A stretch of DNA of 64,000 bases from Mesorhizobium sp. 1M-11. Its GTDB lineage: Bacteria > Pseudomonadota > Alphaproteobacteria > Rhizobiales > Rhizobiaceae. Below, piece after piece: positions 33,335 through 40,959 of this stretch. Position 1 is the stretch's first letter, and each line of letters begins with the position of its first letter. The stretch lies in NCBI RefSeq assembly GCF_001303895.1, contig NZ_LJSD01000038.1:1-64000 (forward strand), read 5' to 3'. The notes under the pieces were generated by a model. The model searched no databases. It saw only the letters and a list, made by a program, of their open reading frames with translations, and was not told where the DNA came from. The position numbers and the translations under genes are program-made.

Positions 33335-34300
33335 TCAGGCCTTGATGAATTCGAGGACGTCAGCGTTGAAGCGGTGGGCCTCGGTTTGGGCGAGACCGTG
33401 CGAGCCGCCCTCATAGACCTTGTATGTGGAGCCCGCGACGAGTTTTGCTGCCTTGTCGCCAGAAGCAGCGATCGGCACAATCTGGTCGTCATCACCGTGG
33501 ATGATCAGCGTCGGCCGGTCGATCTTCTTCAGGTCTTCGGTGTAGTCGACCTCGGAGAATTCGTGGATGGAGTCGTATTGGCCCTTGATGCCGCCGGCCA
33601 GGCCCTGAAGCCGGAAGCTTTCGCGGAACCCCTCGTTCACCTCCACGCCGTCACGGTTGAAGCCGTAGAAGGGGATCGTCAGATCGTAGTAGAATTGCGA
33701 GCGATTGGACGCAACGCCCGCCCGGATGCCGTCGAAAGCCTCGATCGGCGTGCCTTCCGGATTGTCCGCGGTCTTCAGCATCAGCGGCGGCACTGCCCCC
33801 ACCAGCACGACCTTTGCAACCCGATCCGAACCATGGCGGCCGATGTAGTGAGCCACCTCGCCGCCGCCGGTCGAATGGCCGATCAACACGGCATTTCTCA
33901 GGTCGAGCGCATCGAGAACCTCGGCCAGATCGTCGGCATACTGGTCCATGTTGTTGCCATCCCAAGGCTGGTCGGAGCGCCCGTGTCCACGACGGTCATG
34001 AGCGATGACGCGAAACCCCTTCTGGCCGAAATACAACATCTGGGCATCCCAGGCGTCCGAAGACAGCGGCCAGCCGTGAGCGAATACGATGGGCTGGCCG
34101 TCGCGCGCGCCCCAGTCCTTGTAGAAGATTTTCGTTCCGTCTTTCGTGGTTACAGTGCTCATGATGAGGTCTCCTTTCATGGATAGTTCTGCAGATGCAG
34201 TTCCGGTTAGCGGGTTGGTGAGAAACAGGGTCGCAAACGCAGCGCCGAGGGCCAGCGTGTCGCGGCGGGTGAGATCGAGACTGGACGGGGTCATGCTCAT
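33335..34300 (-). CDS. Alpha/beta hydrolase, non-heme chloroperoxidase type, with optional Tat signal
   Basis: Cofactor-free haloperoxidase/esterase-like hydrolase. The catalytic triad is visible: Ser in GHSTGGGE, Asp in HGDDDQIVP, His in GGSHGLAQ. Two starts are credible. The ATG at 34300 overlaps the upstream stop and adds a twin-arginine signal (TRRDTLAL, residues 11-18, cleavage near TASA), giving 321 residues. The ATG at 34162 has an excellent AAAGGAG site 7 bases upstream and gives the 275 residues usual for this family. It is the last of three co-directional genes with an NAD(P)-binding protein and a DJ-1/PfpI protein, divergent from a LysR gene. Confidence 0.88.
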   Translation of the reverse strand: MSMTPSSLDLTRRDTLALGAAFATLFLTNPLTGTASAELSMKGDLIMSTVTTKDGTKIFYKDWGARDGQPIVFAHGWPLSSDAWDAQMLYFGQKGFRVIAHDRRGHGRSDQPWDGNNMDQYADDLAEVLDALDLRNAVLIGHSTGGGEVAHYIGRHGSDRVAKVVLVGAVPPLMLKTADNPEGTPIEAFDGIRAGVASNRSQFYYDLTIPFYGFNRDGVEVNEGFRESFRLQGLAGGIKGQYDSIHEFSEVDYTEDLKKIDRPTLIIHGDDDQIVPIAASGDKAAKLVAGSTYKVYEGGSHGLAQTEAHRFNADVLEFIKA

Positions 34301-34965
34301 GCTTGCCCGTGCGATCGGGTCAGGGCATCGACCGCATTTGCGATCGGGATGTTTCCTCCCGTAACTTCCAGTATCGAGCGACGAATTTCCGGGCGATCCA
34401 TCAGTGCGATCAGCGTGTCGGCGACATCGTCGCGTCGGATTTCCCGGTGGATCTTGGCAAGTCCCAGATCAACCGTTCCGACGCCGTGCTCATTGGTCAG
34501 GGCAGACGGCCGCAAGATGACCCAGTCGAGATCGGTGAGAACGATCCGGGTTTCAGCGTTCTTCTTCTCGACCATATAATGCTCGAAATCGTCGTCCATC
34601 CGGCGTTCGCGCCAAGCTTCCGGAAAGACGGAGACGAGGTAGAAGCGGTTCACGCCGGCGATCTTCATCGCCTGCGCGACCTTCCCCGGTCCCTCGCCAT
34701 CGACGGCGGTCGTGGCCTCAGGACCATCCCGGCCACCGGCGCCTGCCGTAAAGACGACCGCGTCATGTCCCCGGATGATATCTGCGAGGGCCTCGACCCT
34801 GTCTCTGGCGACATCGCCAACCACCGCATCGATGCCCTGAGCGGAGAACGTCTCCGCCTGCTCGCTGCGGCGGACCAGGGCTGTTGCCCGATGACCTGCG
34901 GCGACCAGCCGGGAGGCAACCCTGTGACCGACGCCACCACTTGCGCCTATGATGAGAACTTTCAT
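34297..34965 (-). CDS. NAD(P)-binding SDR-like protein (NmrA/YtfG type)
   Basis: 222-residue atypical short-chain dehydrogenase. It starts with the dinucleotide motif [19 protein letters not shown] and has the NAD(P)H-binding layout of quinone-reductase/NmrA-like proteins: [12 protein letters not shown], then [10 protein letters not shown], then VILRPSALT. There is no canonical YxxxK pair. The ATG at 34965 has GAGGAG upstream. Its stop overlaps the start of the hydrolase gene (ATGA at 34297-34300). Probably a redox sensor or reductase in a stress operon. Confidence 0.83.
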   Translation of the reverse strand: MKVLIIGASGGVGHRVASRLVAAGHRATALVRRSEQAETFSAQGIDAVVGDVARDRVEALADIIRGHDAVVFTAGAGGRDGPEATTAVDGEGPGKVAQAMKIAGVNRFYLVSVFPEAWRERRMDDDFEHYMVEKKNAETRIVLTDLDWVILRPSALTNEHGVGTVDLGLAKIHREIRRDDVADTLIALMDRPEIRRSILEVTGGNIPIANAVDALTRSHGQA

Positions 34966-35114
34966 GACTTGCTCCTCTGATAACCCTTTCGGGAGGGCGC
35001 ACCTGCGCCTGACGACAGAAGATCGGGCGCCTGAAGGACTGGCGTCGATTGACTGTCGAGGATCAGGGGCGATGCTTGCCGCGCCACCCCCGGACACTTT
35101 CCGGTCGGGACCGC

Positions 35115-35813
35115 TCAGGAAGCCCGGTTCCGCGTCTGGCTCAAGGCGATCACAAGAGCTTCCGCCGCTTCGGCTGAGGAATGGGGACTCTGACCGGTGA
35201 TGAGCTGGCCATCGACCACGGTGTGCACACCCCAGTCCTTGACCTTGGAGAAGACCGCTCCAAGACTGATGAGCTCGTCCTCGACCAGGAACGGCACGAC
35301 GTCGGTAAGACCGACAGCCGCTTCCTCGCCATTGGTGAACCCGGTGACGTAGCGACCCTGGACGAACGGCGTGCCATCGGGATTGGTCACCCGACGCAGA
35401 GCGCCCGGTGCATGACAGACCAGAGCAAGCGGCTTGCCGGCTGCGACAAAGGATTCGATCAGGCTGATCGAGTTCGGATCTTCGGCCAGGTCCCACAGCG
35501 GTCCGTGTCCACCGGGGTAGAAGGCTGCGTCAAAATCTTTCTGGTCGACGCTATCCAGGCGCAGGGTTTCAGCAAGCTGAGCGTTGGCAGCCTCATCGGC
35601 CTTGAAGCGCCGTGTCAGGTCGGTCTGGAAATTCGGCTCGTCGCTTTTCGGGTCGAGCGGAGGCTGGCCACCCTTTGGCGAGGCGAGCGTGATTTCGATC
35701 CCGGCATCCTTGAGGACGTAGTAGGGGGCTGCAAGCTCTTCCAGCCAGAAACCGGTCTTCTTGCCGGTGTCACCGAGCTTGTCGTGAGAAGTCAATACCA
35801 TGAGAACTTTCAT
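35115..35813 (-). CDS. DJ-1/PfpI family protein (Hsp31/glyoxalase III-like)
   Basis: 232-residue class I glutamine amidotransferase-like protein. The nucleophile elbow is LALVCHAPGAL with C133 and H134; E25 (FWLEEL) is the conserved partner; FYPGGHGPLWDL is the oxyanion region. These are the hallmarks of Hsp31-like/methylglyoxal-detoxifying members. AAAGGA lies before the ATG at 35813. It heads a three-gene minus-strand operon (with the SDR-like and hydrolase genes, 149 bases further on). A LysR gene is divergent 128 bases away and is the likely regulator. Confidence 0.88.
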   Translation of the reverse strand: MKVLMVLTSHDKLGDTGKKTGFWLEELAAPYYVLKDAGIEITLASPKGGQPPLDPKSDEPNFQTDLTRRFKADEAANAQLAETLRLDSVDQKDFDAAFYPGGHGPLWDLAEDPNSISLIESFVAAGKPLALVCHAPGALRRVTNPDGTPFVQGRYVTGFTNGEEAAVGLTDVVPFLVEDELISLGAVFSKVKDWGVHTVVDGQLITGQSPHSSAEAAEALVIALSQTRNRAS

Positions 35814-35941
35814 CGTCGTATCCTTTAGGGACCGATTTCGATCAGCCGCATCGGCCTTTCGATGAAGAGAACATGGCACTGGCCGAGATATTTAAGAAAT
35901 TTACTTGTTTGATTTTAGATATTCACGCAAAGCATATTTCG

Positions 35942-36874
35942 ATGAAATACGATCTCAACCTGCTGCCGGTCTTCGTGGCTCTCATGGAGGAAAGGAGCGT
36001 CACACGCGCCGCCAGCCGGCTCGGAATAACGCAGCCGGCGCTTTCCAACTCGCTCAATCGCCTTCGCGAGATGCTCCGCGATCCATTGTTCATCCGCGAA
36101 AGGTACGGCATCAAACCGACGCAGCTTGCCGAAGAGATCGCTCCAACGATTGAGGCCGCGCTGGCCCAGCTTGACGAGGTCGTTGTCCACCAGCAGGATT
36201 TTGAACCGGCGGACGCGGAGCGCCAGTTTCTGATCGCGCCGAACAGCTACGTGGAACTGGTCCTGATGCCAGCGCTGGTTGCGAGGCTGCGGGAACAGGC
36301 CCCTGGCATCAAACTTCGAATGACGCCATTCGGCAACGATCTCGCCGAGACCGGCGTGATTTCAGGGACAACCGCGATGGTGCTGGGGAGGGTCGTCGAC
36401 CCCCCGGACAATCTCGTTGTTCAGCATCTGATGGACGAGGGCCTTGCCTGCGTCGTGCGGCGAGACCATCCAGACGTCGGCGAAAATCTTTCCCGGGACC
36501 AGTTTGAGAGATTGAAGCACGTGAATGTGCTTCCGCCTGGCCGAATCCGCGCCGGTCTGTTCCAGGCGTTGAGAAAGCAAAACCTCAATCGAGAGGTTGC
36601 CGTCTCCGTAACGCACTTTCTGGCGGTTCCCGAGATGATTGCCGTCACCGACTACTGCGCGACATTGCCAATACTGATCTGCCGGGCTCTAGAGCGCGAT
36701 CCACGCCTGAAGGTGCTGCCCTCTCCAGTCGATCTCGGAACCTTCCCGGTCGAACTGGCCTGGCATGTGCGATATCGTCATGATCCAGCGCACAAGTGGC
36801 TCCGGGCGGTCATCACCGATATAGCGCGATCGCTTTCGGGATCACCTCAACAGATAGGCCTGCCGGCGCCATGA
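35942..36874 (+). CDS. LysR family transcriptional regulator
   Basis: 310-residue regulator. The winged helix-turn-helix is at the N-terminus (SVTRAASRLGITQPALSNSLNRLREML, about residues 18-44), then a periplasmic-binding-like effector domain. KYDLNLLPVFVALMEERSVT and the NodD/SyrM-like asparagine-serine-rich recognition helix resemble the NodD/LinR/NahR subgroup. An in-frame ATG lies at 35873, but the one at 35942 gives the standard length. It is divergent from the DJ-1/PfpI operon. The AT-rich 35880-35940 stretch probably holds both promoters. Confidence 0.9.
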   Translation: MKYDLNLLPVFVALMEERSVTRAASRLGITQPALSNSLNRLREMLRDPLFIRERYGIKPTQLAEEIAPTIEAALAQLDEVVVHQQDFEPADAERQFLIAPNSYVELVLMPALVARLREQAPGIKLRMTPFGNDLAETGVISGTTAMVLGRVVDPPDNLVVQHLMDEGLACVVRRDHPDVGENLSRDQFERLKHVNVLPPGRIRAGLFQALRKQNLNREVAVSVTHFLAVPEMIAVTDYCATLPILICRALERDPRLKVLPSPVDLGTFPVELAWHVRYRHDPAHKWLRAVITDIARSLSGSPQQIGLPAP

Positions 36875-36946
36875 GGATGCGCCGCTGCACTGCTCCTTCT
36901 GAAATAAACGCAAAAAAGCTGCAAAAAGTCGTTTTGGTTTGAAGCA

Positions 36947-37846
36947 TTACCGCTGGCGGCGATACCGCAAGAGCTTTGCCAAAGCCGAAAGTGCCGCCGA
37001 TTTTTGGTGCCGGCTCGGATAGTAAAGATGATAGCCTGACCATACCGGGCAAAACCTCTCCAGGCAGGTCGACAGTCGTCCAGAGATCAGATGCTCGGCG
37101 ACGTGGGGTTCGAAGGTATACGCCAGACCTAGTCCAGCCAATGCAGCCTCGATCATGACCGGCGCGTCATTGAAGACGGCCGCCCCCACGACCGGGACTT
37201 CGATATTTCGTTCATCCTGGCGGAACATCCAGCGGAAAAGATCGCCGTGGCTGGCGGTGCGGTAGTTAAGGCAATCGTGCGCGCCAAGATCGTCAGGCCG
37301 ATCAGGATGGCCGCGCCGAGCATAGTATGAAGGAGCCGCGACTATCGCCGCCCTGATGTCGGGACCGACCGGAACGGCGACCATGTCCTTTTCAAGATGG
37401 GTGCCGAAGCGGATGCCGGCATCATACCCTCCCTTGACGATGTCAGTGAACCGGTCGCTGACGTGAAGGTCCATTGTTACGCCGGGATAGCGCGCCAGGA
37501 AATCAGGTAGCGCCGGTACGAGGATCGCGCGAGCTGGATACTCCATTACCGTCAGCCGCAATGTCCCTGATGGCTGGTCACGCTCCCGGCGGATCTCCGA
37601 CAACCCACACTCGATCTGATGCAGAGCAGGCGTGACCTGTTGGAGAAGGCGTTCTCCTGCCTCAGTCGGGCGGACGCTGCGTGTCGACCGCGCAAGCAGC
37701 GGAACCCCGAGCCGCGCCTCCAGGGCGCTGACAGCCTGACTGAGACCAGACTGCGCTCGCCCCATCCGCGCCGCAGCTCGAGTGAAACTGCCCGCCTCGA
37801 CGATGGCTTGGAAGATGAGCAGGTCGGCAATATCGCGGCGGTCCAT
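36947..37846 (-). CDS. LysR family transcriptional regulator (AaeR/DsdC-like group)
   Basis: 299-residue regulator with an N-terminal helix-turn-helix (GSFTRAARMGRAQSG-like segment, about residues 18-38) and a C-terminal ligand-binding domain. It is divergent from the exported alpha/beta hydrolase gene at 37949. The perfect dyad at 37848-37864 lies immediately before its start codon, in the shared promoter region, and is the likely operator for both. The 3' end converges on the first LysR gene 72 bases away. Confidence 0.9.
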   Translation of the reverse strand: MDRRDIADLLIFQAIVEAGSFTRAAARMGRAQSGLSQAVSALEARLGVPLLARSTRSVRPTEAGERLLQQVTPALHQIECGLSEIRRERDQPSGTLRLTVMEYPARAILVPALPDFLARYPGVTMDLHVSDRFTDIVKGGYDAGIRFGTHLEKDMVAVPVGPDIRAAIVAAPSYYARRGHPDRPDDLGAHDCLNYRTASHGDLFRWMFRQDERNIEVPVVGAAVFNDAPVMIEAALAGLGLAYTFEPHVAEHLISGRLSTCLERFCPVWSGYHLYYPSRHQKSAALSALAKLLRYRRQR

Positions 37847-37847
37847 T

Positions 37848-37864
37848 TATCACCCATAGTGATA
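37848..37864. promoter_or_regulatory. LysR-type operator, perfect dyad
   Basis: TATCAC-CCATA-GTGATA is a perfect inverted repeat with 6-bp arms, directly upstream of the LysR start codon (37846). It conforms to the T-N11-A layout (ATCAC-N5-GTGAT). Position and form suggest autoregulation and control of the divergent hydrolase gene. Confidence 0.75.
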
Positions 37865-37948
37865 GAGCTAATCATGCAAATCACACTAGCAGATAGCAGG
37901 GCACGGCCCCAGATTGCCGTTGAACTCAACTCCAGCCGGAGACGTGAA

Positions 37949-38713
37949 ATGAAACAGATCCGAACCCTTCTGGCATCGCTCGGCATCGCGCTCACCACCC
38001 CGATGATCCTTCCCGATGCGGCGGTTGCGAAGGCCGACAACATCGTCCTTGTCCACGGCATGAACATGGACGGTGGGTCCTGGCGCGCGGTCTATGCACG
38101 ACTAACCAGCGACGGCTACAACGTCACGGTTGTTCAGCTTCCGATGACCTCGATCGAAGACGATATTGCCGCGGCGCGGCGCGCCATCGATGTACAGGAT
38201 GGCTCCGTTGTGCTTGTCGGCCATTCCTATGGCGGGATGGTGATCAGTCAGGCCGGTACACACCCCGACGTCAAGGCGCTGGTATACGTGGCTGCGTTCC
38301 AACCAGAGATAGGCGAAAGCCTGGCTTCTCTCAACGCGTCGATTCCGGCCGAAATGCCACAGGACGCGCTTCGTGTGTTCGACGACGGCTACTATGTGGT
38401 CAAACCCGAAGTGTGGATCACGGATGTCGCGAATGGGCTGCCCGAAGATGACGCACGATACACGGCGGTGTTTCAGACGCCTGCGAATACGTCCATCTTT
38501 GGGTACACGGCGGAGGCTGCCGCATGGCATATAGCGCCGACATGGGCGGCCATTGCGACCGGGGATCGTACCATCTCGCCGGAGCTTCAGCGGCAGATGT
38601 CCAAACGCTCTGGGGCCAAGGTGATCGAGATCGACGGTGGACATCTGCTACAGATGTCACACCCTGAAGAAGTCGCCGCCCTTATCGAAGAGGCTGCCGT
38701 CGCGGTCAAATAA
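37949..38713 (+). CDS. Exported alpha/beta hydrolase
   Basis: 254-residue alpha/beta hydrolase with a Sec signal peptide (about residues 1-27, cleavage near AVAKA). The mature part starts NIVLVHGMNMDGGSW. The nucleophile elbow is GHSYGG, and the catalytic His is in DGGHLLQMSHPEE. It resembles the AB_hydrolase_6 (salicylate esterase/methylesterase-like) group. GGAGA precedes the ATG at 37949. The divergent LysR gene is the likely regulator. Substrate unknown, but extracytoplasmic. Confidence 0.87.
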   Translation: MKQIRTLLASLGIALTTPMILPDAAVAKADNIVLVHGMNMDGGSWRAVYARLTSDGYNVTVVQLPMTSIEDDIAAARRAIDVQDGSVVLVGHSYGGMVISQAGTHPDVKALVYVAAFQPEIGESLASLNASIPAEMPQDALRVFDDGYYVVKPEVWITDVANGLPEDDARYTAVFQTPANTSIFGYTAEAAAWHIAPTWAAIATGDRTISPELQRQMSKRSGAKVIEIDGGHLLQMSHPEEVAALIEEAAVAVK

Positions 38714-38743
38714 GATTGATCCCGGGTGAAAACCGGTGGCCAT

Positions 38744-38893
38744 TTAAGGCAGCAGCGATACGCGAACTGTCTCGAGCAGCAGGAATGCGGTGACGACCAG
38801 CAAGCCGGCGGCTGTCGGCCAGGACCATGAATAGAGGGGTGAGGTGCCCTTGATGGTGAAGGTGAGGACGGGCAAGGCCGCCATCGTCACCAT
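38744..38893 (-). pseudogene. Possible C-terminal relic or small membrane protein
   Basis: A 49-codon minus-strand frame with ATG at 38893 encodes two hydrophobic stretches (MVTMAALPVLTFTIKG and AAGLLVVTAFLLLETVRVSL). The frame continues upstream without a stop for at least 14 codons. There is no ribosome site, so this is more like the end of a lost membrane protein than a real small gene. Family unknown. The rest of 38714-39071 holds nothing I recognise. Confidence 0.35.
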
Positions 38894-39071
38894 GATGCGG
38901 AATGAATTGTGTTCTGCCGGTTCAGCCTATCTCGAAACGAGGTGGCATGGATGAAAGAATGGATTGGATCGGCAAGGCCTTCGGTGGGTCTCTTTCGAGG
39001 GCACGGCGCACAGGCGGCGGCACGACCAGCCGGCCTTCGCACCGCCTTCCAGGCGCGTTTCCCGACCCGCG

Positions 39072-39575
39072 TTATTCACCTATGCCGGAAAGCAATTCGT
39101 CGAGCTGATCCAGCTGCTCCGGCAATCCGGCCGCGGAGCCCTGCAGTGCTTCCTCAAGCGCCTCTTTAGATGGATAGAGCTCGTGGAAAGTTAGTAGCGT
39201 GCTGCCGCCCTGGTCCTCGAAGGTCACGGTCGTGATCGCGCCCTCTTCGCCTTCGTCGTTGGTCCAGACGATGCGCTCGTTCGGCACCACCTCGAGATAT
39301 TTGCCGTAGAAGGCCATGGTCTCCGAACCGCCGGTGCCGAATTCCAGCCGATATTTTCCGCCGGTACGGACATCCATATCGCACGATACGAGCGAAACGC
39401 CGGATACCGATTTCGGCATCCACCAGCGCTGGAACAGCTCGGGCCGGCTCCACGCCGTGTAAACCGTGCTCGGCGGCGCATCGAATGTCCGCGTTACGAC
39501 GAGTTCGCGATCGCCTCTGCGCTCGACTGATGTGCGGTTCTGCGCGCCACCTGCACTGCTAGCTTGCCGATCCAT
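39072..39575 (-). CDS. SRPBCC (AHSA1-like) family protein
   Basis: 167-residue START/Bet v1-like protein with the classic AHSA1 opening: LVVTRTFDAPPSTVYTAW, then RWWMPKSV and a later SDMDVRTGGKYRLE-like strand (here SCDMDVRTGGKYRLEFG). It is coupled with the ArsR-type regulator gene (17-base overlap). Such ArsR-SRPBCC pairs are common in proteobacteria. The hydrophobic cavity may bind a small lipophilic ligand; no catalytic residue can be assigned. Confidence 0.87.
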   Translation of the reverse strand: MDRQASSAGGAQNRTSVERRGDRELVVTRTFDAPPSTVYTAWSRPELFQRWWMPKSVSGVSLVSCDMDVRTGGKYRLEFGTGGSETMAFYGKYLEVVPNERIVWTNDEGEEGAITTVTFEDQGGSTLLTFHELYPSKEALEEALQGSAAGLPEQLDQLDELLSGIGE

Positions 39576-39915
39576 CGTTTTCCTCCTGTTTCATTTCGCT
39601 GATGATTTCGTCCAATGCTTCGAAGCGGGCCTCGAAGAGCTTGCGGTGCGCCTCGATCCACTCCGCCTCCGCCTTGAGGCCGCGTTTCCCAAGCTTGCAG
39701 GTTCTTACCCGTCCGACCTTCTGCGTGACGACGAGCCCCGCCCGCTCCAGAACCTGGACGTGCTTCTTCATGCCGGTCAGCGTCATCTGGAACCTGTCCG
39801 CGAGACTGGTGATCGACGCGTCCGCCCGGCCAAGCTGATCGATTATCCCGCGGCGGGTCGCATCGGACAGCGCTGCAAACGAGCGATCGAGGGGGGAGTC
39901 TAAATACTGAACCAT
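39559..39915 (-). CDS. ArsR family winged-helix regulator
   Basis: 118-residue repressor of the ArsR/SmtB family. The recognition region is SITSLADRFQMTLTGMKKHVQVLERAGL-like (about residues 34-60), preceded by ALSDATRRGIIDQLG. There is no CxC metal motif, so it is one of the non-metal ArsR members. The ATG at 39915 lies inside the inverted repeat at 39906-39925, which suggests autorepression. Its 3' end overlaps the SRPBCC gene. Confidence 0.9.
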   Translation of the reverse strand: MVQYLDSPLDRSFAALSDATRRGIIDQLGRADASITSLADRFQMTLTGMKKHVQVLERAGLVVTQKVGRVRTCKLGKRGLKAEAEWIEAHRKLFEARFEALDEIISEMKQEENDGSAS

Positions 39916-39925
39916 ATAGTTCAGT
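39906..39925. promoter_or_regulatory. ArsR operator covering the start codon
   Basis: ACTGAAC-CATATA-GTTCAGT is a perfect dyad with 7-bp arms and a self-complementary-like AT core. The start codon of the ArsR gene lies in the central spacer. Binding here would block both transcription and translation of the ArsR-SRPBCC pair. Confidence 0.75.
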
Positions 39926-40114
39926 GTATGGTCTGCTCGCGACAAGCGCAAGCGTCCCGATAGGGGCCTCGCGCAGACAGTGACGTTCAACTCAGCGAGA
40001 GCCTCTGCCCCACAATACGCATTCAGAACGGCTGGGCGGCAGGCTGTGTCGCTGCTCGAAGAATTCATGATAGCGATGACTGCCTGTGGATTCTGTTGTT
40101 CCCGGGAGGGCGCC

Positions 40115-40867
40115 ATGCATCACTGGCACTGGTTCGACATCGCATTTCCCTGGATTGGTGGCGTCGGCGCAATCGTCCTGGTGGTCCTGCTTTTTGCAAC
40201 GGACCGTCTCCGCAGCGATCCAGGCCGCTCGCGATGGCATGACCGGGTGTGGTTGTCCTGGCTCGGGATGGCGGCCTATCTGCTTCACAACGTCGAAGAG
40301 TACGGCATCGATGGGCTCGGGAGGTTCCATGCATTTCCGGGTATGATCTGCGCGCAGCTCGGTTTGCCGCCTTATCCGAACTGCCCGATCCCGCCGGTAT
40401 TTTTCCTTGCGGTCAATGTAACTGCGTTCTGGGTCGCAGCTCCCATTGCAGCCCTGCTGAGCGGACGACACCCGCTCGTCGGGCTTTCCGTCTACGGCAT
40501 CATAATGATCAACGCCCTGACACATATGGTGGCCGCGCTTGGCGGCAACTTCGGTGGAGGATTTTTCACTTCACTGCTGTTCGCGGCCTTGGCCGTGTGG
40601 ATCATCCGCGCCTGCTTCGGTCCAGGCCGGATGAGCTACGGCGCGCTCGCGCTTCTTGTGGCTGGCGGGATCCTTGCTCACATCGTTCTGGCGGCCCCGT
40701 TGTTGCTGTTCCTCAATTCCGGCTTGAGCATAGCCGTGGTTGTCTTGCTGCAACTGGCGAACCCCTTCCTGCTGATGCTCATCCTGTGGTTCGGTGAGCG
40801 GTGGCGTGACGGGGCACTGATCTCGAACTGGCGAAACCAACTGACCTCAGGAGCGGCGCGGACCTGA
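40115..40867 (+). CDS. HXXEE domain-containing membrane protein
   Basis: 250-residue inner-membrane protein with six or seven hydrophobic segments. The name-giving motif HNVEE is at residues 58-62, in a segment WLGMAAYLLHNVEEY. I chose the ATG at 40115, which has GGGAGGG 5 bases upstream; the open frame begins earlier without a ribosome site. HXXEE proteins have no known function; the conserved His/Glu set suggests metal binding at the membrane. The gene is divergent from the ArsR pair. Confidence 0.83.
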   Translation: MHHWHWFDIAFPWIGGVGAIVLVVLLFATDRLRSDPGRSRWHDRVWLSWLGMAAYLLHNVEEYGIDGLGRFHAFPGMICAQLGLPPYPNCPIPPVFFLAVNVTAFWVAAPIAALLSGRHPLVGLSVYGIIMINALTHMVAALGGNFGGGFFTSLLFAALAVWIIRACFGPGRMSYGALALLVAGGILAHIVLAAPLLLFLNSGLSIAVVVLLQLANPFLLMLILWFGERWRDGALISNWRNQLTSGAART

Positions 40868-40959
40868 CCGCGAACTCCTGCTCTTCCTGCCGCCCCGTTG
40901 CTCGCTATTCCGCCGGCTCCTGGCGTCACAGATCACAACCACCGATTTCTGTTTTGCGC

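Noticed and set aside
32893..33345. Plus-strand open frame of 150 codons before the haloperoxidase gene
   Set aside because: No ribosome site, no recognisable motif, and it runs antisense into relics and the hydrolase gene end.
34966..35496. In-frame upstream extension of the SDR-like gene into the DJ-1/PfpI gene
   Set aside because: It reads the DJ-1/PfpI gene in another frame. The ATG at 34965 has a strong ribosome site and starts exactly at the dinucleotide motif.
38902..39194. Several overlapping short plus-strand frames after the exported hydrolase
   Set aside because: All are Arg/Ala-rich with no family resemblance, and they run into the antisense of the SRPBCC gene.
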